DNA from: an uncultured Verrucomicrobiota bacterium
GTDB lineage: Bacteria; Verrucomicrobiota; Verrucomicrobiia; Opitutales; Opitutaceae
DNA length: 58,438 nt
Direction: 5' to 3'
NCBI GenBank assembly: GCA_903876795.1
Contig: CAIRBK010000092.1
Location: 1 to 58,438 of the forward strand
Below are positions 1 to 8,201 of this stretch, piece after piece. Each line of letters starts with the position of its first letter. The first letter of the stretch is position 1. Both the position numbers and the translations under genes were made by a program. The notes under the pieces were generated by a model, which saw only the letters and a program-made list of their open reading frames with translations, made no database searches and was not told the DNA's origin.

Positions 1-282
1 CCGCGACAGGTTCGGTTTGCGCTAGATCGCTTCCAGACCCATCAAGCGCATCAACCCTTTCACGCGTCTGCGTCCCGCCTCGTGGCCGAGCCGGTGCAGC
101 GCAATCTTCATCTGCCGGGAACCATAGAAGGGGTGCTGCATGTAAAGCTCGTCGATGTGTTTCATCAGCCTGAGGGTCTTGTCGGGCACCGTCTTGGCCC
201 GGTGGTAGTGCGTGGAGCGCGGCAGCGCTTGCGCGCCTTCGGTCCGGTGATTTTCAACGTCAAATCGGATGGGGTTCTGCAA
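1..282 (-). pseudogene. IS3-family transposase OrfB, N-terminal remnant with in-frame stop
   Basis: The reading frame encodes the HTH_21-type start of an IS3-family OrfB transposase, with recognisable segments such as HPFYGSRQMKIALHRLG and RVKGLMRLMGLEAI. In family members the last segment is normally followed by a tyrosine and then the DDE catalytic domain. Here the codon after LEAI is TAG (22-24) and the same frame continues as RKPNLSR to the window edge, so an amber nonsense mutation is likely. No OrfA lies upstream, and the residues before AQALPRSTHYH do not look like transposase, so the element is also truncated at its 5' side. The first possible start is a TTG at 282. A dead IS relic is the simplest reading. 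Confidence 0.75.
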
Positions 283-365
283 TCATCATTTCTTGAATGA
301 CTTTGGTATTCTACGGATCTTTTCTGATAGCTCGTCTACGCAAAACCCAAACATCGTGACTGAGT

Positions 366-418
366 GTTGCGAACCGTTGGTGCGGTCCCGCTCATGTTAC
401 AGTTTCACGGTTCGCAAC
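366..418. repeat. Perfect 12-bp inverted repeat upstream of hpt
   Basis: GTTGCGAACCGT at 366-377 is matched by its exact complement at 407-418, leaving a 29-nt spacer. It ends 49 bp before the hpt start codon and lies between the IS3 relic and hpt. It could be an operator, a leader hairpin or a leftover repeat; no T-run follows it, so a terminator is unlikely. Confidence 0.5.
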
Positions 419-467
419 GAACCTGTTGCCCTCAGTCGCGCAGACCTTCAAGGTCGCCAGCTAAACC

Positions 468-1043
468 ATGCCCAAGGCCAAACATTTCCCACTGCACGCC
501 GACCTCGAAACCGTGCTGGTTTCCGAAAAAGACATCAAGAAACGCGTCAAGACCCTCGGTGCCGAAATCACCGCCGCCTACGGCGAGGAAGAGATCACGG
601 TCATCTCCATCATCAACGGCGCCATCTTCTTCACCGCCGACCTCCTGCGCGAAATTCCCAACCCGGTGCGCCTGGACTGCATCCGCATCTCCAGCTACCG
701 CAACGACACCAAGTCCGTCGGCCAGCCCAAACTCCTGCAAAGCCTCACCCTCGACATCGCCAACCGCCACGTGTTGCTGATCGACGACATCCTCGACACG
801 GGCAAGACGTTCTCGGTCGTGGCCGCGATGATGAAGAAGCTCAACCCCGCCAGCCTCCACACCTGCGTGCTGCTCGACAAACGCGGCCGACGCGAGGTGG
901 AGTTCGAGGCCGACTTCGTGGGCTTCGAGATCCCCGACAAATTCGCGGTCGGCTACGGTCTCGATTTCGCCGAGCGCTATCGCAACCTGCCGTGCATCGG
1001 CGTGCTGCGCCCCGGCCTGCAAAATCCGCCCGAGTGGGCGTGA
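468..1043 (+). CDS. hpt: Hypoxanthine phosphoribosyltransferase
   Basis: This purine-salvage enzyme transfers ribose 5-phosphate from PRPP to hypoxanthine or guanine in the cytosol, giving IMP or GMP. The 191-residue length is normal for the family. The PRPP-binding loop is clear (LLIDDILDTGKTF, about residues 101-113), the N-terminal INGAIFFTADLLREI segment is typical, and the C-terminal part has the expected FVGFEIPDKFAVGYGLD motif that contacts the base. The ATG at 468 starts exactly where family homology begins. It is transcribed alone and faces uvrB convergently across a 36-bp gap. Confidence 0.95.
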   Translation: MPKAKHFPLHADLETVLVSEKDIKKRVKTLGAEITAAYGEEEITVISIINGAIFFTADLLREIPNPVRLDCIRISSYRNDTKSVGQPKLLQSLTLDIANRHVLLIDDILDTGKTFSVVAAMMKKLNPASLHTCVLLDKRGRREVEFEADFVGFEIPDKFAVGYGLDFAERYRNLPCIGVLRPGLQNPPEWA

Positions 1044-1079
1044 CCCGGCGGCCGAGGCCGTTGGCGTCGCACCGGGCTT

Positions 1080-3113
1080 TCAACTCCGACGGCGCTTCGC
1101 CTTGGCGTAGGAGCGGGACTTTGCGCGCGGGTTGGCGGCTTGGCGATAATCGCCGGACTTCAATGCCTCGATCTGGTCGCGCAACAGGGCGGCGCGCTCG
1201 AACTCCAGCCGGCCCGCCGCCACCGTCATCTCGTCCTCCAGTTCGGTGATCACGGCCTGCACATCCTCCACGCCGCCTTCGGCGACGGCCGACGCTTCCT
1301 CGGAAGCGCCGCTGCCGTCGTAAACGTGCAGACTCGCCTGCGCGGTGCGTTTCACGCTGCGCGGGGTGATCCCGTGCTCGAGGTTGTAGGCGATCTGCTT
1401 GGCGCGGCGCGCGGAGGTGACCTCCTGCGTGCGCCGGATGGAATCGGTAATCTTGTCGGCGTAAAAAATCACCCGGCCGTTTTCATGGCGGGCGGCGCGG
1501 CCGGCCGTCTGGATGAGCGAGGTTTCGCTGCGCAGGAAACCCTCCTTGTCGGCGTCCAGAATCGCCACCAGCGCGACTTCGGGCAGGTCGAGGCCCTCGC
1601 GCAACAGATTGATGCCCACCAGCACGTCGAAGTTGCCGAGCCGGAGGTTGCGGAGGATCTCCACGCGTTCGATGGCGTCGATGTCGCTGTGGAGGTATTC
1701 CACGCGCACATTGGCCTCGCGCATGAAGCCGGTGATGTCCTCGGAGAGCCGCTTGGTCAGCGTCGTCACCAGCACGCGCTCGCCCTTTTCCACCGCCAGC
1801 TTGATCTCGGCGATCAGATGTTCGACCTGGCCCTTGATCGGGTGGATCACGATCTCGGGGTCCAGCAGGCCGGTCGGGCGGATGACCTGCTCGGCGATGA
1901 CCGCCGACTTCTCCAGTTCAAACTTCGCCGGCGTGGCCGACACGAAGAGCGTCTGGCCGGTGATCGACAAAAACTCCGCGAACGTCTGCGGGCGGTTGTC
2001 GAGGGCCGAGGGCAGGCGGAAACCGTAGTTGACGAGGTTGAGTTTGCGCGCGCGGTCGCCGTTGGACATGCCGCCGATCTGCGGGATGGTCACATGGCTC
2101 TCGTCCACCAGGAGCAGCGCGTCCTTCGGAAAGAAGTCGATCAGGCAGACGGGCCGATCGCCGGTTTTGCGGCCGGCGATGACGCTGGAGTAGTTTTCGA
2201 TGCCGTTGCAGAAGCCCATTTCCTGGAGCATCTCCAAGTCGTAGTTGGTGCGCATGCGGATGCGCTGCGCCTCGAGGAGCTGGCCGTTTTTTTCAAAATG
2301 CGCCACGCGCTCGTCGAGCTCGGCCTTGATCGCCTGGACGGCGCCCGCGAGCTTGTCCTTGCTGGCGACGTATTGGGTCGCCGGATAAAGGTCGAACTGG
2401 TCCAGCAACCGCGTGACCGTGCCGGTGGTCGGATCGAACTCGCTCAACGCCTCGATCTCCTCGCCCCAGAACTCCACGCGCAGGCCGAGCTCCAGGTAGG
2501 CGGGCATGATGTCCACGACATCGCCGCGCACGCGGAAGGAGCCGCGCTTCAGGTCGTAGTCGTTTCGCTCGTAAAGGATGTCCACCAGCTTTTGCAGCAG
2601 CACCTGCCGGCCGAGCGCGGCGCCCTTGCGCAGCGGAATGCGCATCTCCTGGAAATCCTCTGGCGAGCCCAGGCCGTAGATGCAAGAGACCGAGGCGACC
2701 ACGATCACGTCGCGGCGCGAGACCAGCGAACTCGCCGTGGCGATGCGCAGGCGCTCGATCTCCTCGTTGATCGACGAGTCCTTCTCGATGTAGGTGTCGC
2801 TCGAGGCGACGTAGGCCTCGGGCTGGTAGTAGTCGTAGTAGCTGACGAAGTATTCGACGGCGTTATCAGGGAAAAAATTTTTGAACTCCGAGTAGAGCTG
2901 GGCCGCGAGAGTCTTGTTGTGCGAGATGATCAGGACCGGCCGGTCGCAGCGCGCGATCACGTTGGCCATGGTGAACGTCTTGCCCGATCCGGTGACTCCG
3001 AGGAGCGTCTGGTAGCGGTTGCCCGCCGTGATGGAGGCGGTGAGTTTCTCGATGGCCTGGGGCTGGTCGCCGGTCGGCTTATAGTCGGCTTTGAGCTTGA
3101 ACAACGAAAGCAT
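1080..3113 (-). CDS. uvrB: Excinuclease ABC subunit B (UvrB)
   Basis: UvrB is the damage-verifying helicase-like subunit of nucleotide excision repair; it loads from UvrA2B2 onto the lesion and recruits UvrC. Visible are the Walker A motif GVTGSGKT (about residues 39-46), the beta-hairpin region [11 protein letters not shown], the DESH box, the helicase C-terminal motifs (QTAGRAARH), and a C-terminal UVR domain ([17 protein letters not shown]) that binds UvrC. The start is placed at the ATG at 3113, where family homology begins with [18 protein letters not shown]; the upstream in-frame extension is unlike UvrB. Length is 677 residues, normal for the family. Confidence 0.97.
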   Translation of the reverse strand: MLSLFKLKADYKPTGDQPQAIEKLTASITAGNRYQTLLGVTGSGKTFTMANVIARCDRPVLIISHNKTLAAQLYSEFKNFFPDNAVEYFVSYYDYYQPEAYVASSDTYIEKDSSINEEIERLRIATASSLVSRRDVIVVASVSCIYGLGSPEDFQEMRIPLRKGAALGRQVLLQKLVDILYERNDYDLKRGSFRVRGDVVDIMPAYLELGLRVEFWGEEIEALSEFDPTTGTVTRLLDQFDLYPATQYVASKDKLAGAVQAIKAELDERVAHFEKNGQLLEAQRIRMRTNYDLEMLQEMGFCNGIENYSSVIAGRKTGDRPVCLIDFFPKDALLLVDESHVTIPQIGGMSNGDRARKLNLVNYGFRLPSALDNRPQTFAEFLSITGQTLFVSATPAKFELEKSAVIAEQVIRPTGLLDPEIVIHPIKGQVEHLIAEIKLAVEKGERVLVTTLTKRLSEDITGFMREANVRVEYLHSDIDAIERVEILRNLRLGNFDVLVGINLLREGLDLPEVALVAILDADKEGFLRSETSLIQTAGRAARHENGRVIFYADKITDSIRRTQEVTSARRAKQIAYNLEHGITPRSVKRTAQASLHVYDGSGASEEASAVAEGGVEDVQAVITELEDEMTVAAGRLEFERAALLRDQIEALKSGDYRQAANPRAKSRSYAKAKRRRS

Positions 3114-3172
3114 GGGGCGGTTTGGCGATACGCAGGATGGTCCGCTTTGCCGCACGGGCAACCGCGCGGACC

Positions 3173-4582
3173 TCAAAGTCCGATGATCTTGAGCAGCTTG
3201 CCCGCCGGTCCGTCGTTGCCCCTCATGCGGGCCCGGGCCAGGCCGTTGGACTCGCTGGAGAGGAACGCCCCCACCCCGCAGATATCAGCCTCGAAAAGCG
3301 GACCGTCGCCACGATAAAAGCGCCAAAAACCCTGTGTGCGCGAGGGGCGGATCGCCAGTTGCGGGGTAAATCCCACGATGCCCGCCTGCGCGGTCCGGCA
3401 GCCGGATGACTCCCCGCCCTCGGCGGCACGCATCACCGTGGATTCGAGCGCGCTTACACACGAGACCACGATCCGGCATGGGCCGGAGAACTCCCAGTAG
3501 CCGAAGCGGCCCGAGACCCAGGATTGCCAATGAAACAGGCGCAAATAACGGCGGATCCTCACGGCACCGGAGTCCCGGGTGATGATGCCCATCAAAAAAC
3601 CGGCCCGCAGGACAAACGCGCCGCCCTCCGGCACCGACACGACCGCCAACTCCGCGAACGGATCGTCGCCGCAGGCGAGGATCACCGCGCGTTCGCCGGC
3701 GCTGCGTTCGTTGCGCAGCTCGACCAGCCCGGTAAGCCCGCTGGCCACGCAGGAAAAGGGTCGCCGCCAGTCCAGCAGCAGGCAACGCCGGCGACGCAGG
3801 CCGTCCTCGGCCGAACTCAAAAACCGGGTCCTCACCCGCAGCACTTCACCCGGCCAGAGCGCTTCCTCGACCACGCGGGCGCTGGCCCCGACGACCGGCA
3901 GGGCGGTGTCCGCCGACGAAAGCCGCAGGGCAGCCCCGCGCGCCACGAAGGGTGCCCAGAAAAAATAAAGTAAAACCGCGACGAACCACCCACCGCAGAG
4001 ATAGGCCGCGAAAACCGTCCAGAAAAGCCACTCCGCCTCGTTCCAAGCCAGGCGGGCGTAGTGGACCACCGGATTGCCGTCGGTGGCCAGTTGTCGGCTC
4101 TCCGCCTCAAGCGCCGTCACCCGCTCCTCCGCCGAGACCTCGCGGCCGGCCAGCACGACCAGCTGGCGCTGCAGCTCGACCACCCGGGTCTGCGCGTCGG
4201 CCTTGATGACCTCGGTGCGAGCCACCCGGGACTGGTGGTTCTTCCACTCCTCGGCGCCGCCCAGCATCCGGTCGATAAAACCGGGCTCCAGCTCGGCCAA
4301 CGACTTGAGAACCTTGTCGGCCTGGACGATGCGGCGCTGCTGCGCTTCGAGCTCGGAAGCCGAGTTTTGGCGGTCGGTGCGCACCACGGCCAACGCCCGA
4401 CGCGACTCGGCCAGCGCGGACTCGTTATCCGAACTCATCCGGTGAAGATGCTCATCGAACCCGGCCTGCTCGCGGACAAATATCCACAGCCCGAACGCCG
4501 CCAGGGCAAGCGTCGCAACCAGCACCGCCATCGCGGGTTTACGCAGAATTTTGAAGATAAACTGGGTCGCCGGATTGGCCAT
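3173..4582 (-). CDS. Membrane protein with coiled-coil segment, unknown function
   Basis: I do not recognise a family. After the chosen start (MANPATQF) there is one membrane segment (AMAVLVATLALAAFGLWIF), then about 120 residues rich in Ala, Glu, Arg and Gln predicted to form a coiled coil, then a second membrane segment (WLFWTVFAAYLCGGWFVAVLLYFFW), then a soluble C-terminal domain of about 240 residues. The coiled-coil part would sit on one side of the membrane between the two helices. The ATG at 4582 is preceded by GGGAG at suitable spacing, which favours it over the in-frame ATG at 4627. It ends 60 bp upstream of uvrB on the same strand. Confidence 0.8.
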   Translation of the reverse strand: MANPATQFIFKILRKPAMAVLVATLALAAFGLWIFVREQAGFDEHLHRMSSDNESALAESRRALAVVRTDRQNSASELEAQQRRIVQADKVLKSLAELEPGFIDRMLGGAEEWKNHQSRVARTEVIKADAQTRVVELQRQLVVLAGREVSAEERVTALEAESRQLATDGNPVVHYARLAWNEAEWLFWTVFAAYLCGGWFVAVLLYFFWAPFVARGAALRLSSADTALPVVGASARVVEEALWPGEVLRVRTRFLSSAEDGLRRRRCLLLDWRRPFSCVASGLTGLVELRNERSAGERAVILACGDDPFAELAVVSVPEGGAFVLRAGFLMGIITRDSGAVRIRRYLRLFHWQSWVSGRFGYWEFSGPCRIVVSCVSALESTVMRAAEGGESSGCRTAQAGIVGFTPQLAIRPSRTQGFWRFYRGDGPLFEADICGVGAFLSSESNGLARARMRGNDGPAGKLLKIIGL

Positions 4583-4696
4583 GTAAACTCCCATCAAAAA
4601 ATGAAACCGGGGGGATTTCAACGCCATGCTGACCCCGAAGATAAAATGACATCGGCATTCAGCCGCCCGGGCTTGTGCCGATTGAACCGGTTAACC

Positions 4697-5971
4697 ATGT
4701 CCAAAGCCATCGTTTCCTCCCTCTACGATTCAGATGTGTTCAAAATGGCCTGCCGCCAATTCGATCTGGCGGCCGACGCAATCAACCTCCCCGAGGACAT
4801 CCGCGACCGTACGAAATACCCCCAACGCTGCCTGGCCGTCGCCCTGCCCATCAAACGGGACAACGAGACCGTCACCGTGTTCGAGGGCTATCGCGTGCAG
4901 CACAACCTGCACACCGGCCCGGGCAAGGGCGGCATCCGTTTCCACCCCGGCGTCACGCTGGGCGAGGTCGCGGCCCTGGCCATGTGGATGAGCTGGAAGT
5001 GCTCCCTTGCGGGCCTGCCTTATGGCGGCGCCAAGGGCGGCGTGATCGTTGATCCCCGGCTGCTTTCGGCCGGGGAACTCGAAAGGCTCGCCCGCCGCTA
5101 CATGCAGGAAATCGCCCCCTTCATCGGGCCGCACATCGACGTGCCGGCGCCCGACCTCGGTACCAACGAAACCATGATGGGCTGGATGATGGACACCTAT
5201 TCCAGCCACATCGGGCGCAACGAACCGGCCGTCGTCACCGGCAAACCCATTGCGCTCGGCGGCTCGCAGGGCCGGCGCGAAGCCACCGGCGCGGGCGTCG
5301 CCTACCTGGTCAAACGCTACCTGGAGGACATGAACATCCCCATCGCCGGGGCTACGATCGTGATCCAGGGCTTTGGCAACGTCGGCGGCGAAACCGCCCT
5401 CGCTCTCTCCGCCTACGGCGCGAAGATCATCGCCGTCTCCGACTACACCACGGGCATCTATAACCGCGGCGGCGTGGACGTCAAAAAGGCCCTCGCGTAT
5501 GTCCAAACCCAGCGGGTGCTTCAGGATTTCGACGGCGGTGAACCCATCACCAACGCGCAACTGCTTGCCCTCGACTGCACCGTGCTGGTCCCGGCAGCCC
5601 TGGAACGGGTCATCACGCCGGAGGTCGCCGCCGGACTTCGCTGCCGCCTGCTGGCCGAGGCCGCCAACGGACCGACCACCTTCGACGCCGACAAAATCCT
5701 CGATCAACGCGATGACATCGAACTCATCCCCGACGTCCTCTGCAACGCGGGCGGCGTCATCGTGTCGTATTTCGAGTGGTTGCAAAACCTCCAGAACTTC
5801 TACTGGGACCGCGACGAAGTGATGCAAAAGCTCTTCGTCGTCCTGGAACGGGCCAAAAACTCCGTCGAGTATCAAAAGCGCAAGTTCAAGTTCAGCCGCC
5901 GACTCGCCGCGCAGACGCTCGGCATCCAGCGCGTGGCCGAAGCCAAGCGCAGTCGCGGGCTTTCCGCCTGA
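4697..5971 (+). CDS. gdhA: Glutamate dehydrogenase (Glu/Leu/Phe/Val family)
   Basis: This enzyme interconverts glutamate and 2-oxoglutarate plus ammonium using NAD(P), linking nitrogen assimilation to the TCA cycle. The 424-residue protein has the substrate-binding and catalytic stretch LPYGGAKGGVIVDP, the GPHIDVPAPDLGTN segment, and the Rossmann motif GFGNVGGETA. It resembles the hexameric RocG/GudB-like class more than the 450-residue NADP-specific class, so coenzyme preference is uncertain. The start is the ATG at 4697, where homology begins (MSKAIVSSLYDSD); the open frame extends far upstream but is non-homologous there. It is divergent from the coiled-coil membrane protein gene. Confidence 0.92.
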   Translation: MSKAIVSSLYDSDVFKMACRQFDLAADAINLPEDIRDRTKYPQRCLAVALPIKRDNETVTVFEGYRVQHNLHTGPGKGGIRFHPGVTLGEVAALAMWMSWKCSLAGLPYGGAKGGVIVDPRLLSAGELERLARRYMQEIAPFIGPHIDVPAPDLGTNETMMGWMMDTYSSHIGRNEPAVVTGKPIALGGSQGRREATGAGVAYLVKRYLEDMNIPIAGATIVIQGFGNVGGETALALSAYGAKIIAVSDYTTGIYNRGGVDVKKALAYVQTQRVLQDFDGGEPITNAQLLALDCTVLVPAALERVITPEVAAGLRCRLLAEAANGPTTFDADKILDQRDDIELIPDVLCNAGGVIVSYFEWLQNLQNFYWDRDEVMQKLFVVLERAKNSVEYQKRKFKFSRRLAAQTLGIQRVAEAKRSRGLSA

Positions 5972-6008
5972 CCGGTCAACGCGGCCTCCCGAGGACGCCG
6001 GTCACGAC

Positions 6009-6476
6009 TCAGGGCAGCTTGGGGCTGGGGGTCGTGCCCAGCCACTGCGGCGCGGCGCCGCTGGGCAGCGGCGGGATGCCGTCCTTGCCCGCAGGCGGCA
6101 GGGTGCCGTTGAGTTCCTGACGCCAATGGGCCACATCGCCACCCGGGCAATAGACATAGATCATGTGCATCGGCGTGTCGCCGGTGTTCGTCAGTTGGTG
6201 AAACTTGCCCGGAGGCATGTAGACCGCCTGGCCGGCCTTGATCGGGGAGCACTCGTTGTCCACGCAGATCTGGCCTTCACCCTCGACGATAAAGTAAACC
6301 TCCTCCTGCTCCTGGTTGTGCCAAGGCACCTGGCCGCCCTTGGCCTCGAGGATGGAGTAACCCATCGAAAAGCCCTTGGCTTGGATGGGCTGCGTGGCCT
6401 GGCCGACCAGACCGCGGCCCCAACGGCGCGCGGGAAACGTTCCACCGGCAATCTTGGCGAGATCTGCGATCGTCAT
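6009..6476 (-). CDS. Cupin-domain protein
   Basis: A single small cupin barrel of about 155 residues. The conserved motif 1 reads HNQEQEEVYFIVEGEG with the metal-binding His and Glu, and motif 2 reads PPGKFHQLTN. The function within the superfamily cannot be fixed: such proteins include small dioxygenases, isomerases and sugar-binding proteins. The start at 6476 is supported by a strong GGAGG four bases upstream, so the longer in-frame extension to 6593 is rejected. It converges on gdhA. Confidence 0.85.
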   Translation of the reverse strand: MTIADLAKIAGGTFPARRWGRGLVGQATQPIQAKGFSMGYSILEAKGGQVPWHNQEQEEVYFIVEGEGQICVDNECSPIKAGQAVYMPPGKFHQLTNTGDTPMHMIYVYCPGGDVAHWRQELNGTLPPAGKDGIPPLPSGAAPQWLGTTPSPKLP

Positions 6477-6837
6477 AGTGCCTCCAGCCAAGTCGTGCCG
6501 GAGACGACAGGGCGAACCTTTTTGTCCGGCCGGATCACCAAAACGCCGACCTTGTGCTAGGCATCCCCGGGTTCGTGCTACCGCCGATGTCATGCACCCG
6601 CATTGGAACCATCAAAAGATCATCTTCTAGACGCAATTTATCGACGACTGCCACTGGCGGACCGAGGTAAAGTGACATAGCCTCCATCGAGCCAACCCAG
6701 CGTCACCGTGCGCTCCCCAAATGGAGCCTTGGGGGACATTGCCTCGCCCACATCGCGGACTTTACCGGCCAAATCCGGCCAAGACCGCCACCCGGAATCA
6801 CCTACCCCAACTTGTAAGTCACGCCACCTTTGGCCAC
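6477..6837. other. Intergenic stretch, no supported gene
   Basis: About 360 bp between the cupin and DUF2934 genes. A 69-codon frame on the minus strand (6638-6847) runs through most of it but shows no recognisable domain, has no ribosome-binding site and overlaps the DUF2934 start. I see no clear hairpin or repeat. Confidence 0.5.
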
Positions 6838-7056
6838 ATGAACACACCCCATACCCCGCATTACTGCGATGATGAAAAACCCTCTCATCCGCACGTCACC
6901 CACGAAGAAATCGCCCATCGCGCCCACGAGCTCTGGCTGGAACAAGGCCAACCCGCCGGCTGCGATCTGGACATCTGGCTGGAGGCCGAAGCCGAACTCT
7001 ACGCGATCAAACAGAAGGTGTTCCGCCATCCCAGCCTGCACCTCAATCAACGATAA
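6838..7056 (+). CDS. DUF2934-type small protein
   Basis: A 72-residue protein whose core, HEEIAHRAHELWLEQGQP followed by a short DLDIWLEAEAELY helix, matches the DUF2934 pattern: a short acidic domain of unknown function common in Verrucomicrobia, Acidobacteria and Proteobacteria. The N-terminus is His-rich. The ATG at 6838 is chosen because the upstream in-frame residues have no family resemblance. It is followed after 27 bp by another small gene, suggesting co-transcription. Confidence 0.75.
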   Translation: MNTPHTPHYCDDEKPSHPHVTHEEIAHRAHELWLEQGQPAGCDLDIWLEAEAELYAIKQKVFRHPSLHLNQR

Positions 7057-7083
7057 CCCCTTCCCCCCCAAGGAACCACCCCC

Positions 7084-7368
7084 ATGCTCTCCAAATTCTC
7101 CATCGAATACGTGATTTTCCCCCAACATAGCGACACCGTCCGCACCCACCTCACCGACGATCCCATCGAGGCCGAAGAGTTCCTCATGCACCTCCTGCTG
7201 GTTCGGGCGCGCATCATGGAAATCCGCCACGAAGGGGCGACACTCACCGGCCACCAGTTTGATCGCATGTTAAAAATCGCCGCTGAACGCATTGTATCCC
7301 AATTGCTTGCCGAATCGCTTCACGCCGACGCCTCCGGCATCAAATCCCGCTTCGGCTTCGCGGCCTGA
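7084..7368 (+). CDS. Small hypothetical protein
   Basis: A 94-residue soluble protein of mixed charge, beginning MLSKFSIEYVIFPQHSD, with no signal peptide or membrane helix. I do not recognise the family. Central heptad-like helices (EEFLMHLLLVRARIMEIRHEG) suggest a helical fold. The ATG follows the DUF2934 gene by 27 bp, and the codon usage matches its neighbours. A strong hairpin without a T-run lies 20 bp downstream. Confidence 0.6.
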   Translation: MLSKFSIEYVIFPQHSDTVRTHLTDDPIEAEEFLMHLLLVRARIMEIRHEGATLTGHQFDRMLKIAAERIVSQLLAESLHADASGIKSRFGFAA

Positions 7369-7388
7369 TCCCCCTTTGGACCCTTGCC

Positions 7389-7414
7389 CGGTGCCCCGGA
7401 TGAAAGGGGCACCG
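7389..7414 (+). terminator. Hairpin downstream of small-gene pair (terminator candidate)
   Basis: CGGTGCCCC at 7389-7397 pairs perfectly with GGGGCACCG at 7406-7414 around an 8-nt loop. No T-tract follows, so it may stabilise the transcript end rather than terminate intrinsically. Confidence 0.35.
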
Positions 7415-7535
7415 AACGCGTTGCCCCTGCCTCTCGGCGGACACCTTCCTCGGCGCAGTGCCGCAGGCAGGATCGTCGCGAAGAACCCAATCGATTCTTG
7501 AAAAAACACTCCAGATAACCCATCTGTAAGGCTTG

Positions 7536-8201
7536 ATGAATCCAAACAAGCTCCTCGCTTGCTTGGTTGCCCTTATCGCCATCCGCAGCTTACCCCTTAG
7601 CGCTGCGGAAGTCTCCGACGCGCGCACTTGGACCGACGTTCAAGGCCGCACCATTGAAGCCCGTCTCATCAACGCCGATGCGACCGCCGGCACCATTAAA
7701 ATCGAGCGTGCCGACGGCGCGCATTTCACCCTGCCCGTGAGCCGTCTAAGCGCTCAGGATCAGGTTTTCGTGCGCGAGTGGACGGCCCGTCAAGCACCCG
7801 CCCCCGCCGCCCCTGCCGCCAGCGCTGCCTCCGCACCCTCCCTGCAGGAGCTCACACAGGCCAACTGGGATTGGTTGGCCCGTTGCGGCAGCATTCAACC
7901 CGCCGTATACAAGCAAATCTCCCCCGAGGATCTGGGCGCGTTGATCAACCGCCGACTCCAAAACTCCCCGGCTCCGACGGGCAAAGGCGCGATCACCCGC
8001 GCCCGCATCGACACCGAGTCAGGCGGCGATGAAATCTCCATCGAAGTTCGCACCATCGTCAGCCTGTCGACGTTCCTTCGCGATTTGGCGCGCCAAAACA
8101 ATCTCGTTCTCCGGATCGATTCCGAGGGCAACTTGGTCATTCAGCGTCAACCATCGAAAAAATCCGATACCATCGAGTTTCTGGGCGTGTCCAGCTCCTG
8201 A
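7536..8201 (+). CDS. Exported SHD1-domain protein
   Basis: The N-terminus is a Sec signal peptide (MNPNKLLACLVALIAI, cleavage near LSAAE). It is followed by an SHD1-like domain (about residues 30-85: RTWTDVQGRTIEARL, then FTLPVSRLSAQDQ), a fold named after yeast Sla1 and widespread in exported proteins of Verrucomicrobia and Planctomycetes. An Ala/Pro linker leads to a C-terminal region of about 110 residues of unknown role. The ATG at 7536 with AAGG upstream is preferred to the TTG at 7533. Its 3' end overlaps the convergent gene by 65 bp. Confidence 0.75.
   Translation: MNPNKLLACLVALIAIRSLPLSAAEVSDARTWTDVQGRTIEARLINADATAGTIKIERADGAHFTLPVSRLSAQDQVFVREWTARQAPAPAAPAASAASAPSLQELTQANWDWLARCGSIQPAVYKQISPEDLGALINRRLQNSPAPTGKGAITRARIDTESGGDEISIEVRTIVSLSTFLRDLARQNNLVLRIDSEGNLVIQRQPSKKSDTIEFLGVSSS

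Noticed and set aside
6638-6847. 69-codon frame upstream of the DUF2934 gene on the minus strand
   Set aside because: No recognisable domain, no ribosome-binding site, and it overlaps a better-supported gene start.
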